Assembly: GCA_964452115.1 (NCBI GenBank) | Contig: CAYVKY010000001.1 | Location: 1-64,000 of the forward strand | Direction of reading: 5' to 3' | DNA: 64,000 nucleotides | From: CAYVKY01 sp964452115 | Lineage (GTDB): Bacteria > Bacteroidota > Ignavibacteria > Tepidaquicellales > Tepidaquicellaceae | Shown: piece by piece, positions 8,098 through 16,278 of the stretch | How positions within the stretch are numbered: the stretch's first letter is position 1 | Layout of the letters: every line of letters starts with the position of its first letter | The notes under the pieces: model-generated | Told to the model about the DNA's origin: nothing | Seen by the model: only the letters and a program-made list of their open reading frames with translations | Databases searched by the model: none | Made by a program: the position numbers and the translations under genes

Positions 8098-8997
8098 TTG
8101 GCAGAAACGACTTTAACAAAATTACTTGATATACTTCAGTATTCGACAGAACTATTGAAGTCGAAAAATATTGACAATGCGCGTCTGAACGTGGAACTTA
8201 TGCTTTGTGATACACTGAAATGCGACAGGGTTAAGCTTTATCTTGACTTTGAAAAACCGCTTACAAAAGAAGAAAGAGATTCATTCAAAATTAAACTTCT
8301 GCGGAGGATAAACGGCGAGCCGCTTCAGTACATTCTGGGATATACGGATTTTTGCGATGTGAAAATATTTCTAAATAAAGACGTGCTTATTCCCAGACCT
8401 GAAACCGAAGAACTCGTTGTTAAAATCCTTGATGAAATAATTAAAAGAACAACGGAGAAATTTAAAATATACGAGGCGGCAACAGGCAGCGGCTGCATAA
8501 GCATTGCGCTGGGTAAGGCACTTGAAAAAGCAGGTTTGGATTATGAAATAACTGCGAGTGATATAAGCAGCGAAGCGATTAAAACGGCAAAGTATAATGC
8601 AGAATATAATAAAGTCCGGAACATCAAATTTGAAAATCAGGACTTTCTTGAGTTGAATAATATAGATAAAGAGTATAATGTTTTTGTTATGAATCCGCCG
8701 TATGTTTCAAAAGATGAAGTGCAGTCGCTTGACCATGTAATACTGGATTGGGAGCCCTTAAATGCCGTAACGGATTATGAAGACGGATTAAAATTTTATA
8801 AGAAAATGTTTGATATGATGAAAAACCGCAATCTTAATGCGGAATTTATATTTTGTGAGATTGGATATAATCAGAAAGAAAAGTTACAATCATTGATGGA
8901 GTCATACAGAATCGGCGGCTATGAATTTTTCAAAGACCTTTCGGGAAATGACAGAATTTTATTTATAAAAAATGAAAGCGGTAATACAGCGGGTTAA
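8098..8997 (+). CDS. prmC: Peptide chain release factor N5-glutamine methyltransferase
   Basis: The protein has 299 residues with an N-terminal helical domain containing GEPLQYILG (about 73-81) and a Rossmann methyltransferase domain with EAATGSGCISIALGK and the catalytic NPPY at residues 199-202. PrmC methylates the glutamine of the GGQ motif in RF1 and RF2, raising termination efficiency. The start is TTG at 8098, two bases after the amidohydrolase stop. No upstream ATG is available in frame, and the family's N-terminal helix begins close to this point. The end overlaps dtd by 26 nt. Confidence 0.95.
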   Translation: MAETTLTKLLDILQYSTELLKSKNIDNARLNVELMLCDTLKCDRVKLYLDFEKPLTKEERDSFKIKLLRRINGEPLQYILGYTDFCDVKIFLNKDVLIPRPETEELVVKILDEIIKRTTEKFKIYEAATGSGCISIALGKALEKAGLDYEITASDISSEAIKTAKYNAEYNKVRNIKFENQDFLELNNIDKEYNVFVMNPPYVSKDEVQSLDHVILDWEPLNAVTDYEDGLKFYKKMFDMMKNRNLNAEFIFCEIGYNQKEKLQSLMESYRIGGYEFFKDLSGNDRILFIKNESGNTAG

Positions 8998-9433
8998 ATC
9001 GGCAAAGTTAATTATCGGAGGAAAAGTTTATTCCGAAATCAAACAGGGATTGCTTGTTCTTCTCGGCATTATGAAAAATGATACTTTCGCCAGCGCTGAA
9101 TTTCTGGCAAAAAAAATTACAGACCTGAGAATATTCAGCGATGATGATGACAAAATGAATTTATCAGTAAAGGATATTGACGGCGAAATTATGGTTGTAT
9201 CACAATTTACACTTTGTACAGATGACAAAAAAAGCGGCAACAGACCAAGTTTCTTTATGGCTGAGCAGCCGGACAGGGCAAAAATTATATATGAAGAATT
9301 TATTGGAATGTGCGGCGGCTATTATAACAGAAAAAAAATAAGACAGGGAGTATTTGCGGCGATGATGGAGATATCGCTTGTAAATGACGGACCTGTGACC
9401 ATAATTCTTGAAAAGAAAAATGAAGAAACCTAA
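8972..9433 (+). CDS. dtd: D-aminoacyl-tRNA deacylase
   Basis: The protein has 153 residues, close to the usual 145-150. MKAVIQRVKSAKL is the standard DTD opening. SQFTLCTDDKKSGNRPSF (S77-Q78) is the first signature, and NDGPVTI near residue 138 is the cis Gly-Pro motif that excludes L-amino acids from the active site (NSGPVT in most homologues). DTD removes D-amino acids and glycine mischarged on tRNAs. It starts inside the end of prmC and overlaps the start of the DUF2520 gene, so expression is likely coupled. The last residues are lysine/glutamate-rich. Confidence 0.95.
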   Translation: MKAVIQRVKSAKLIIGGKVYSEIKQGLLVLLGIMKNDTFASAEFLAKKITDLRIFSDDDDKMNLSVKDIDGEIMVVSQFTLCTDDKKSGNRPSFFMAEQPDRAKIIYEEFIGMCGGYYNRKKIRQGVFAAMMEISLVNDGPVTIILEKKNEET

Positions 9434-10253
9434 AATCACATTAATCGGATACGGAAGGCTCGGTTCTTATCTTGCTGCGGAATTAATCCGCAAAAAAGCC
9501 GGACTGAAATATATCGTCTCGCACAATGTAAAAGATAGTGGTTTGTTCAGAAAAAAACTTACAAAACCGGTTTTAACGGACAGCGATGTTATTATAATTT
9601 GTGTTCAGGATAAAAACATATCCGAAACGGCATCTCAAATAGCAAAGTTAAAGGTTCCGCTGAAAGGTAAAATAATTTTCCATACAAGCGGACTTAAATC
9701 GAGCAGCGCGCTTGAAAAGCTGGATGGTGCATACACCGGCTCGTTCCATCCTGCGCAGGCATTTCCTTCCGGTACAAAAAATAAGAAATTATTTGAAGGA
9801 ATTTATATTGCACTTGAAGGCAGCAGCAAATTTATTACATTTGCAAAAAATCTTGTTAAAATGATGAATGCAAAAAGTTTTATTATCAGGTGCGACCAAA
9901 AGATTATTTATCATTTATTGTGCGTTTTTGCTTCGAATTATGTGCTAGCATATTTTGCATTATTGAATAAACTGGCAACCGAAGCTTCGCTACCCGGTAA
10001 CTGGTTTGAAATCATTCATCCGCTGCTTGAAAAAACATTAAAAGATGCGGGCGGCTATTCCTGCAAATCACTAACGGGACCCATAACGAGATTTGATACA
10101 GACACACTTAAAGAACATCTCAATGCAATTAAAGAGGATAAATTAATTTCAGGTTTATACAAAGTACTCGGAAATGCCGCTTCTGAAATATCATTTCAAA
10201 ACGGCGATATTACAAAGCAGCAATTACAAAAATTAAAACGAATTTTAGAATGA
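9408..10253 (+). CDS. Rossmann-fold and DUF2520 domain-containing protein
   Basis: The N-terminus carries ITLIGYGRLGSYLAAEL, a dinucleotide-binding GxGxxG-type motif, and the first half matches NADP-dependent oxidoreductases. FHTSGLKSS and GSFHPAQAFP follow, the conserved lines of the DUF2520 family, and the C-terminal half is helical, as in ketopantoate reductase-like folds. The family is widespread in Bacteroidota but its substrate is unknown, so a dehydrogenase role is inference. The start could be 9408 or the in-frame ATG at 9420; both lie inside dtd. The stop overlaps the next start in an ATGA junction. Confidence 0.85.
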   Translation: MKRKMKKPKITLIGYGRLGSYLAAELIRKKAGLKYIVSHNVKDSGLFRKKLTKPVLTDSDVIIICVQDKNISETASQIAKLKVPLKGKIIFHTSGLKSSSALEKLDGAYTGSFHPAQAFPSGTKNKKLFEGIYIALEGSSKFITFAKNLVKMMNAKSFIIRCDQKIIYHLLCVFASNYVLAYFALLNKLATEASLPGNWFEIIHPLLEKTLKDAGGYSCKSLTGPITRFDTDTLKEHLNAIKEDKLISGLYKVLGNAASEISFQNGDITKQQLQKLKRILE

Positions 10254-10891
10254 TATTTAAAAAATTATATTTAGTTGTCCTGATAATTCTTGTATCCGGT
10301 CTGCAATTATCTGCGCAGGATTCAACTAATGTACAGAACATTCCAAAAGACACATTAACCAGAAAACTTGTTTCCGACAATCCAAAGCCGGGCGGCATTT
10401 TTGCAGCGCCGCTTTTCGGACTTTCAATTCCAATCCAAAAATTAAATTTGAATTCCACATCAGCAATTAACTTCGGCATCCGTATTGAGTATGCGTCAAT
10501 TCATATTTATCCCGTAGTTATCGGAATATCAGTTCAGACACAGAATTTTAAGGGCAGCGATAATTTTAAAACAATGAATCTTTTGGATGATTTCCAGACG
10601 AAAGTGACCTCTTTCGGATTAGGTGCGGATATTCTTCTGAATAAATATCTGAAGACAAGTTTTACATTGCCGTTTTTGACTATAGAAGGGAAGTATATTA
10701 CGGTTAAAAGAATTATACTGCCTGATAAAACCGTACCTGAAATAAAACCCGATGATTCTTTGCTTGGATTTTCAATGGGGCTGGGTTTTACTCTTTACAT
10801 ATTTGATGTTTACGGGAATTATACTTTTGCCAAAGATTACTCAAATGCAGCACTTCAATTGAGATTCCATATACCTGTACTGAAATTCTAA
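10250..10891 (+). CDS. Predicted outer-membrane beta-barrel protein
   Basis: The protein has 213 residues with a Sec signal peptide (LYLVVLIILVSGLQLSAQ, cleavage after SAQ). The rest alternates hydrophobic and polar residues with glycine- and aromatic-rich strands and ends in LQLRFHIPVLKF, consistent with a small barrel whose last strand ends in phenylalanine. I do not recognise the family. The start overlaps the DUF2520 stop by 4 nt, and the end overlaps the end of the convergent glycosyltransferase gene by 4 nt, leaving no room for a terminator between them. Confidence 0.7.
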   Translation: MIFKKLYLVVLIILVSGLQLSAQDSTNVQNIPKDTLTRKLVSDNPKPGGIFAAPLFGLSIPIQKLNLNSTSAINFGIRIEYASIHIYPVVIGISVQTQNFKGSDNFKTMNLLDDFQTKVTSFGLGADILLNKYLKTSFTLPFLTIEGKYITVKRIILPDKTVPEIKPDDSLLGFSMGLGFTLYIFDVYGNYTFAKDYSNAALQLRFHIPVLKF

Positions 10892-11991
10892 AGCTTTCTT
10901 TCTTTCCAATTGATTTCTTTTCCTGTTATAAAGGTAAACGGAAGCAGCAAGCCGTAAATCATGAAATAAATTTCAAACAGAATAAAATTCCATAGAATAT
11001 TTTTCATTTTAAATTTTTCCGCAACGGGATAAATTATTATCCAGTCTGATATAAATTTAAGAGCAATCATCAGTAAATATATTCCGGTGGGTGCAATAAT
11101 AAATCCCGTCAATAAAAATAAATTAATTACATACATCAGAAATCCGGATATATATCCGAGTGAATTTATTTTTAATCCTCCTCTGAACCATCTTTTCTTC
11201 TGGCGTGTAAGTTCGTGTATATCTTTGCAAGGCAGCGTAGCAGCGTAATCTCCCGGTGTGAGCGGATAAAGTATTCTTCCTTTGTTCTGTTTTTGCACAG
11301 ACTGCATAAGCGAGAGGTCTTCCGTTACCGAGTATCTGATTCCCGGATATCCGCCCGTTTCAGAATACGCTTTACGTGATATCGAAAGATTATTACCAAT
11401 ACAGCTCATTTGCATGTTAATTCCCGATGAAGCGGAGGCTAGCCCCTGCAGATACATCCAGTCTAAAGATTGGAGTTTTCCGAACAGATTAAATGGAATT
11501 ATCATAGTAAACCCGCAGATCATCGGGGTATCGGGTGAGTAATACTTTGCATAATGCCTAAGCCAGTTTTTATTTACAGTACAGTCTGCATCCGTCATTA
11601 AAATCAGTTCGCCTTTCGAAACTGAAATTCCCGAATTTAAAGCGTTAATTTTACCTTTCAGCTTCTCATTGTGATGTTCGTCAGAATCAATTACACGGAA
11701 ATTGTTTCTGCCCTGAATTGACTTTTCAATAATCTCTCTTGTATTGTCAGTTGACCTGTCATTTACGAAAATTACTTCAAATTTATCGGAGGGATAGTTT
11801 ACTGCTTTGAGTGAATTCAGACATCGTGCGATATTGTCAGATTCATTTCTTGCAGCAACTATTACAGAAATAAAAGGGAATGATTTCTCATTCCCTTTTA
11901 AATTCATTGAAATTTTTAACCCTTTGTAAAGATACAGATGCAGTGCAAAATAAAGCAGTGCTATGATAATAAATAAAATTGTTATTATCAT
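10888..11991 (-). CDS. Membrane-anchored family 2 glycosyltransferase
   Basis: A hydrophobic N-terminal segment (residues 2-22) precedes a GT-A domain: SVIVAARNESDNI, VIFVNDRSTDNT, the metal-binding DAD at D134-D136 in LMTDADC, the TED motif near 223 and RQKKRWFRGG at 263, the (Q/R)xxRW-type signature of processive GT2 enzymes. Three hydrophobic segments close the protein (about 283-360). This matches membrane GT2 enzymes that add sugars to lipid or polysaccharide acceptors at the cytoplasmic face. The sugar and acceptor cannot be read. It lies 6 nt downstream of the M6-like type IX cargo gene; type IX cargo is anchored to A-LPS in Porphyromonas, so a role in surface glycan assembly is possible but speculative. 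Confidence 0.88.
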   Translation of the reverse strand: MIITILFIIIALLYFALHLYLYKGLKISMNLKGNEKSFPFISVIVAARNESDNIARCLNSLKAVNYPSDKFEVIFVNDRSTDNTREIIEKSIQGRNNFRVIDSDEHHNEKLKGKINALNSGISVSKGELILMTDADCTVNKNWLRHYAKYYSPDTPMICGFTMIIPFNLFGKLQSLDWMYLQGLASASSGINMQMSCIGNNLSISRKAYSETGGYPGIRYSVTEDLSLMQSVQKQNKGRILYPLTPGDYAATLPCKDIHELTRQKKRWFRGGLKINSLGYISGFLMYVINLFLLTGFIIAPTGIYLLMIALKFISDWIIIYPVAEKFKMKNILWNFILFEIYFMIYGLLLPFTFITGKEINWKERKL

Positions 11992-11997
11992 GTTAAA

Positions 11998-14900
11998 TTA
12001 TTTTACTACTGCAATTTTTATTACGCGTTTTTCCGAACTACCGTCTATTGTAGATTCAATTATTCCGTAGTAAACGCCGCTCTGTACGCTTGATACATCC
12101 CATACAACTTCATTGTCCATATTTGAATATGAAGTGCCGTTGAGTTTCGTTATAAGATTTCCCGCGAGGTCAACTATCTTGACGGTTGTGCCTGAACCGC
12201 TGCCATTTATATAATAGCGGATATAGGTTTTTGAATCATAAACCGGATTTGGCCAGTTGTATGCTCTGTCTTTCGGAAGTTTTTCGGAATATACAACCGG
12301 TGTGGATGTTATTCCGTAAAAATTATTATTCGAAAAATATTTATCGTTATTAATATTCTTCCAGAGAATATTTTGCGGTGTATATTGATATAATGTTTTA
12401 TAAGCATATAAATAACCGTCTTTGCCGTACACAGCAAAGGCAAGCGTGTCGTGATAGTTGAAGAATGCCGGCGATGAGTTAACAGCCGCACCTGTTTTAA
12501 AAGGAAATCCGTCAACTATTTTCCCGTTCGTTCCGTACGCATAAACATCGCCTAAAGAATTAACTACTAGTATATCCATCACACCGTCGCTGTTGATATC
12601 TGCAGCCACGGGTATGGAAACAATTCCTGATGGAACGGTGAGCGGGAAATTATCCAGCATCACTCCGCTGCTGTTCACTGCAAAAAGCTTTCCTTCTGCA
12701 ACGAATATCACTTCCTGATGATTATCTTTATTGACGTCGGCAAGAATTATCCTGTTATCAATTTTTCCGAATTTATAATTGTCAGCAAATTTTCCTCCGC
12801 CGTATAATATTTCCGAAGCGGAATATTTTACATTAAAATCATTATCGCGGATATTACCATCAACAGCATAATAATCGCCTGCACCGAATGTAAATGAATT
12901 CTGCGGGCGTTTTGACAGCGAATTAACAGGTAAAGATGTTGAATCCATTTTGTATAAGATTAATGCATTCAGGTCTTTCCTCATTACGTTTCCGCTGTTA
13001 AATCCTAAAATTAAATTTAATGAATCCATTACCAGCGGGTAAGAAGAAATTGATGATGCGAAGTAATCGAAAGAAGAATCAATCATCTGAAATGCGTTAT
13101 TAAACCCGAAGTATCCGACCTTTGAAGATGAAGCACTATTTGAAATACCGATAAGTCTCACGGAATTTAAAGCCGTAATATATGCGATTGAAGGGGGATA
13201 TGAACCGCAGGAATGTACAAGGATTCCGTCAGTTCCGTTAAGCGGCTGTCCGTCGGTGCTGAAACCGTAAATATCTTTTCCGTTGTTTGCAAAAATTTCA
13301 TCTTTTCCGTCATTGTTGAGGTCAAATGCAATCGGTGCAGAATTGAATTCGAGCGGTGTGCCTATGTATTTCGGATATCCAGCAATAGGTTTAATCTGAT
13401 TGCCGACCCGGATATGAAAATTCATCACAGATTTTGTGCTGTCGAATTCCGTTATATAAATATTGTTATTCACGAGCGAATAGCTCAGAGAATTCGGCAT
13501 TGATGTAGGTGTAAATTCGTTTTTATAAACTGTAGATGGAACGTAATGATAACCATTGTACCAGTAATCATATGGAGTACCTTCGCCTGTTTCCAAACCG
13601 AAAGCAGTACTTACGGTCACTCCGATAAGCTGCGCACCTTTTGCTTCCACCACGCAAACGCCGCGGTGGGAAAGATTATTATTGATAGTATTCGAAGATA
13701 TATTGGCTTCAATCACATTTTCATCAATATGCCAGATTAAAATGCCTCCTCTGTAATAAGTAGAATCCGTAATGTCGCCGGGAAGGCTCCAGTCAAAGTT
13801 TGAAACATCATACAGATTGCCGTGCAAATTTGTAATGTCGTAACTTATAAAACCTGCGATATCTTTTGTATATGAAACGGAGTCTTTGAAAATTCTGTTC
13901 CTCATATACATTTTCACGCCGTTATTAAACGGTGTTCTGTTTCTGTTTTCAATCAGAAAATATTCTTTCGAATTTATGAGTACTTTAAAAATTGTTGAAT
14001 CCTGTTCAGCGGGCAGTGATGATGTTTTCAGTTTATAATAAAAGTCACCTGCGGAAATTGTAACCGGCGTAACCCAGCCGAGATATATTTTTTCCCACGC
14101 TGACGGTTCGGGCGGAAATGTGCCGTTATAGCTGAATATAGACTGCCCGTCCATCAGTCCGAATCTGCCGATTGCCGTTTTACCTGTTTGAGTATTGAAT
14201 AAATCCGGCAGTCCGAGATAACTTCCGAAACTTCCTGTAAGAATTCCGTTCATTCCCAGTGTTAGCAGCACTTTACCTGAAAGCGCATCTACTTCGCGAA
14301 GTTCGGTGCTTGGAATAATCAGCGAGTTTTGTATGTAAAGTCCGCTTTGAGTCTGAATGCCGTTGAAGTTTTGTCCGAAAAATTCCTTCAGTGTATTGAG
14401 TCCCAGATATACGGAAGGGATATCATAAGGAGTTGGGTCGTAACCCAGCACTGATGCGAGGTCTATATCCTTGCCTGAGCCGGCATGAAAAATCACAAAT
14501 GCAGTTTTAGCCGGGTCAAATCCGTTGAAGTGATATAAACTGTCTGCCTTAGCCCATGCTTCACGGTACAACTGTCCTGCTTTTAAAAAGTTTTCATTTT
14601 TCTGCGGAGAATATTCTTTCATCTCTTTTGACATCGTGAATACATTTCCGAGCATTGTGTAATTCAGAACACATTTTCCCTTTGAGGATTTGTAATAATA
14701 ATTTCTAAGAAATTCCAGATGGTCGGCAAAATATGCACTGTCATAAGGAGGGGAGTCAATCACCGTATCTCTTTGCAGCGAAGGGTTATAATATTTATTT
14801 GAAAGGTCGAACCTGCCGTCGCCTGTTGTAAGCGAGGATGAATCTTTCTGGAATTGCACCATAATTGCAATTACCCTTATTGTATCAGCAAATGTTTTAT

Positions 14901-15033
14901 GCTGCTTAACAGAATAATCTTTGCTCAAATTCAACGGATGAGATAACTGACCTGAAAATTTGTTTTGACCGATTGAATATGAAACTGTCAGTCCGAAAAT
15001 AAAAACCGCTAATAATATTTTAAAATACTTCAT
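11998..15033 (-). CDS. Secreted M6 protease-like protein with FG-GAP repeats and type IX sorting domain; zinc site absent
   Basis: A signal peptide (about residues 1-22, ending SIGQ) precedes a region matching immune inhibitor A (M6) proteases: FVIFHAGSGKDI, YLGLPDLF, RFGLMDG and PSAWEKIYLGWV. In active M6 enzymes the line before LGLPDLY is HEFGHA. Here residues 267-272 read GSFGSY, so both histidines and the glutamate are gone. The second half has FG-GAP/VCBS-type repeats with calcium-loop patterns (DLNNDGKDE, DVNKDNHQE, DINSDGVMD). The C-terminus (NWPNPVYDSKTYIRYYI through KRVIKIAVVK) is a type IX sorting domain, so PorU should process it. It follows porV after a terminator-like hairpin. 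It is probably a surface binding or structural protein rather than a protease. Confidence 0.85.
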   Translation of the reverse strand: MKYFKILLAVFIFGLTVSYSIGQNKFSGQLSHPLNLSKDYSVKQHKTFADTIRVIAIMVQFQKDSSSLTTGDGRFDLSNKYYNPSLQRDTVIDSPPYDSAYFADHLEFLRNYYYKSSKGKCVLNYTMLGNVFTMSKEMKEYSPQKNENFLKAGQLYREAWAKADSLYHFNGFDPAKTAFVIFHAGSGKDIDLASVLGYDPTPYDIPSVYLGLNTLKEFFGQNFNGIQTQSGLYIQNSLIIPSTELREVDALSGKVLLTLGMNGILTGSFGSYLGLPDLFNTQTGKTAIGRFGLMDGQSIFSYNGTFPPEPSAWEKIYLGWVTPVTISAGDFYYKLKTSSLPAEQDSTIFKVLINSKEYFLIENRNRTPFNNGVKMYMRNRIFKDSVSYTKDIAGFISYDITNLHGNLYDVSNFDWSLPGDITDSTYYRGGILIWHIDENVIEANISSNTINNNLSHRGVCVVEAKGAQLIGVTVSTAFGLETGEGTPYDYWYNGYHYVPSTVYKNEFTPTSMPNSLSYSLVNNNIYITEFDSTKSVMNFHIRVGNQIKPIAGYPKYIGTPLEFNSAPIAFDLNNDGKDEIFANNGKDIYGFSTDGQPLNGTDGILVHSCGSYPPSIAYITALNSVRLIGISNSASSSKVGYFGFNNAFQMIDSSFDYFASSISSYPLVMDSLNLILGFNSGNVMRKDLNALILYKMDSTSLPVNSLSKRPQNSFTFGAGDYYAVDGNIRDNDFNVKYSASEILYGGGKFADNYKFGKIDNRIILADVNKDNHQEVIFVAEGKLFAVNSSGVMLDNFPLTVPSGIVSIPVAADINSDGVMDILVVNSLGDVYAYGTNGKIVDGFPFKTGAAVNSSPAFFNYHDTLAFAVYGKDGYLYAYKTLYQYTPQNILWKNINNDKYFSNNNFYGITSTPVVYSEKLPKDRAYNWPNPVYDSKTYIRYYINGSGSGTTVKIVDLAGNLITKLNGTSYSNMDNEVVWDVSSVQSGVYYGIIESTIDGSSEKRVIKIAVVK

Positions 15034-15064
15034 ATATCCAGATTTTTAAGCTATAAAAAAAACA

Positions 15065-15089
15065 GAGCCATCATAATTAATGATGGCTC
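15065..15089 (-). terminator. Rho-independent terminator after porV
   Basis: GAGCCATCAT and ATGATGGCTC form a perfect 10-bp stem with a 5-nt loop. On the minus strand it is followed by eight T (15062-15055). It lies only about 30 nt before the start codon of the M6-like gene, so that gene needs read-through or a promoter overlapping this element. Confidence 0.85.
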
Positions 15090-15115
15090 GTTAATATCAA
15101 ATAAATTTTCAAAAG

Positions 15116-16243
15116 TTAAAAGTTAATAATAAATCCAAATCTCAGTGTATTTGCAAGCGGATGCTGAGATTCGATAGTGCTAATGTAACTGAAATCAAAT
15201 CCATAAAGGCTGTATCTGATTCCTGCACCGAGTGTAATATATTTTCTGTTTCCGTAATCAGGGTCTTCGTAGAAGTAGCCGGCTCTCAAAGCAATGAGCT
15301 TCGGTTTGCCGTACCAGTATTCAGCACCGATTGATGACTGGAATGATTTTCCAATCTCGCTTATACCGCCTTTGAATGAAGTGAAAAATGCTTCATAGAA
15401 AGGATCTACCTTTGTGCCGACTCTGTTTACAAGCAGTTTCGAAAAATCGGCAGCGAGTGTCAGGTCATTACCTTCATTCTTGAAAAGTTTATATGCAAGC
15501 CCGATTCTGAGCTGAGTCGGAAGCGGGTCAGCCTGTGCTGCATCCACGTAAGTAATCTTCGGGCCCATATTTGAAAGGTTTACACCGAACGAAAATTTAT
15601 CTTTGATAAACTTCGGTCCTTTGGAAAACTTGTACATCAGAGAAAGGTCAAAGCTCGTTGTCCATGCAGTTCCGCTTCCTTGTTCGTTAGCAACTTTCAC
15701 GCTGGAAAGATTACTGTAAATAAATCTTGCGGTAACTCCAAGTCCTAAATCCTGTGAAACCTTTGTGGCATACGCTGCAGCAAAAGCAAATTCATATGCT
15801 TTATAATTGCCGATGTTATTACCGAATTCATCAGTCTGAATAATCGTACCGATATTCAGATAGGTCAGGTCAACGCCAATAGTTCCATTAATACTTTTTA
15901 TGTATTTTTTAGCCGCAAGGTAATCGTAGAAAAGGTCAGAGATATTCAGTCCGGCAAGCCAGGGGAAGTGTGTGAAGTTTATCTCAGTGGTCTTGTCCTG
16001 TTGAAAAGCCAAACCGGACGGATTCCAATGCATAGCAGTTGCGTCGTCGGCGATTGCTGTTCCTGTTTCGCCCATAGCTGCATTGCGTGAATTAGGTCCG
16101 ATTAGAAGAAACGGTACACCAGTTGTTAATATTGTTTTCGTCTGGTCCTGTGCGTTAACATTTATTACTGATGTGAAAATGATTAGTATCAGTACCGATA
16201 ATTTAAAAAAATTAACGGATTTTTTGCTTTTTTTAGTCTGCAT
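15116..16243 (-). CDS. porV: Type IX secretion outer-membrane protein PorV
   Basis: From the ATG at 16243 the protein is 375 residues with a signal peptide ending VINVNAQ; the frame extends five codons further to 16258. The region RNAAMGETGTAIADDATAMHWNPSGLAF is the conserved core of the PorV/PorQ (UPF0164) family (quoted here in two overlapping parts: RNAAMGETGTAIADD and DDATAMHWNPSGLAF). The remainder is a beta barrel of the FadL superfamily ending LANTLRFGFIINF. PorV (LptO) shuttles cargo from the translocon to the PorU sortase complex. It lies 20 nt downstream of porU, the classic porU-porV order. A terminator follows. Confidence 0.9.
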   Translation of the reverse strand: MQTKKSKKSVNFFKLSVLILIIFTSVINVNAQDQTKTILTTGVPFLLIGPNSRNAAMGETGTAIADDATAMHWNPSGLAFQQDKTTEINFTHFPWLAGLNISDLFYDYLAAKKYIKSINGTIGVDLTYLNIGTIIQTDEFGNNIGNYKAYEFAFAAAYATKVSQDLGLGVTARFIYSNLSSVKVANEQGSGTAWTTSFDLSLMYKFSKGPKFIKDKFSFGVNLSNMGPKITYVDAAQADPLPTQLRIGLAYKLFKNEGNDLTLAADFSKLLVNRVGTKVDPFYEAFFTSFKGGISEIGKSFQSSIGAEYWYGKPKLIALRAGYFYEDPDYGNRKYITLGAGIRYSLYGFDFSYISTIESQHPLANTLRFGFIINF

Positions 16244-16278
16244 TAAATATGCCTCCATTAGGTTTATTATATAAATAT

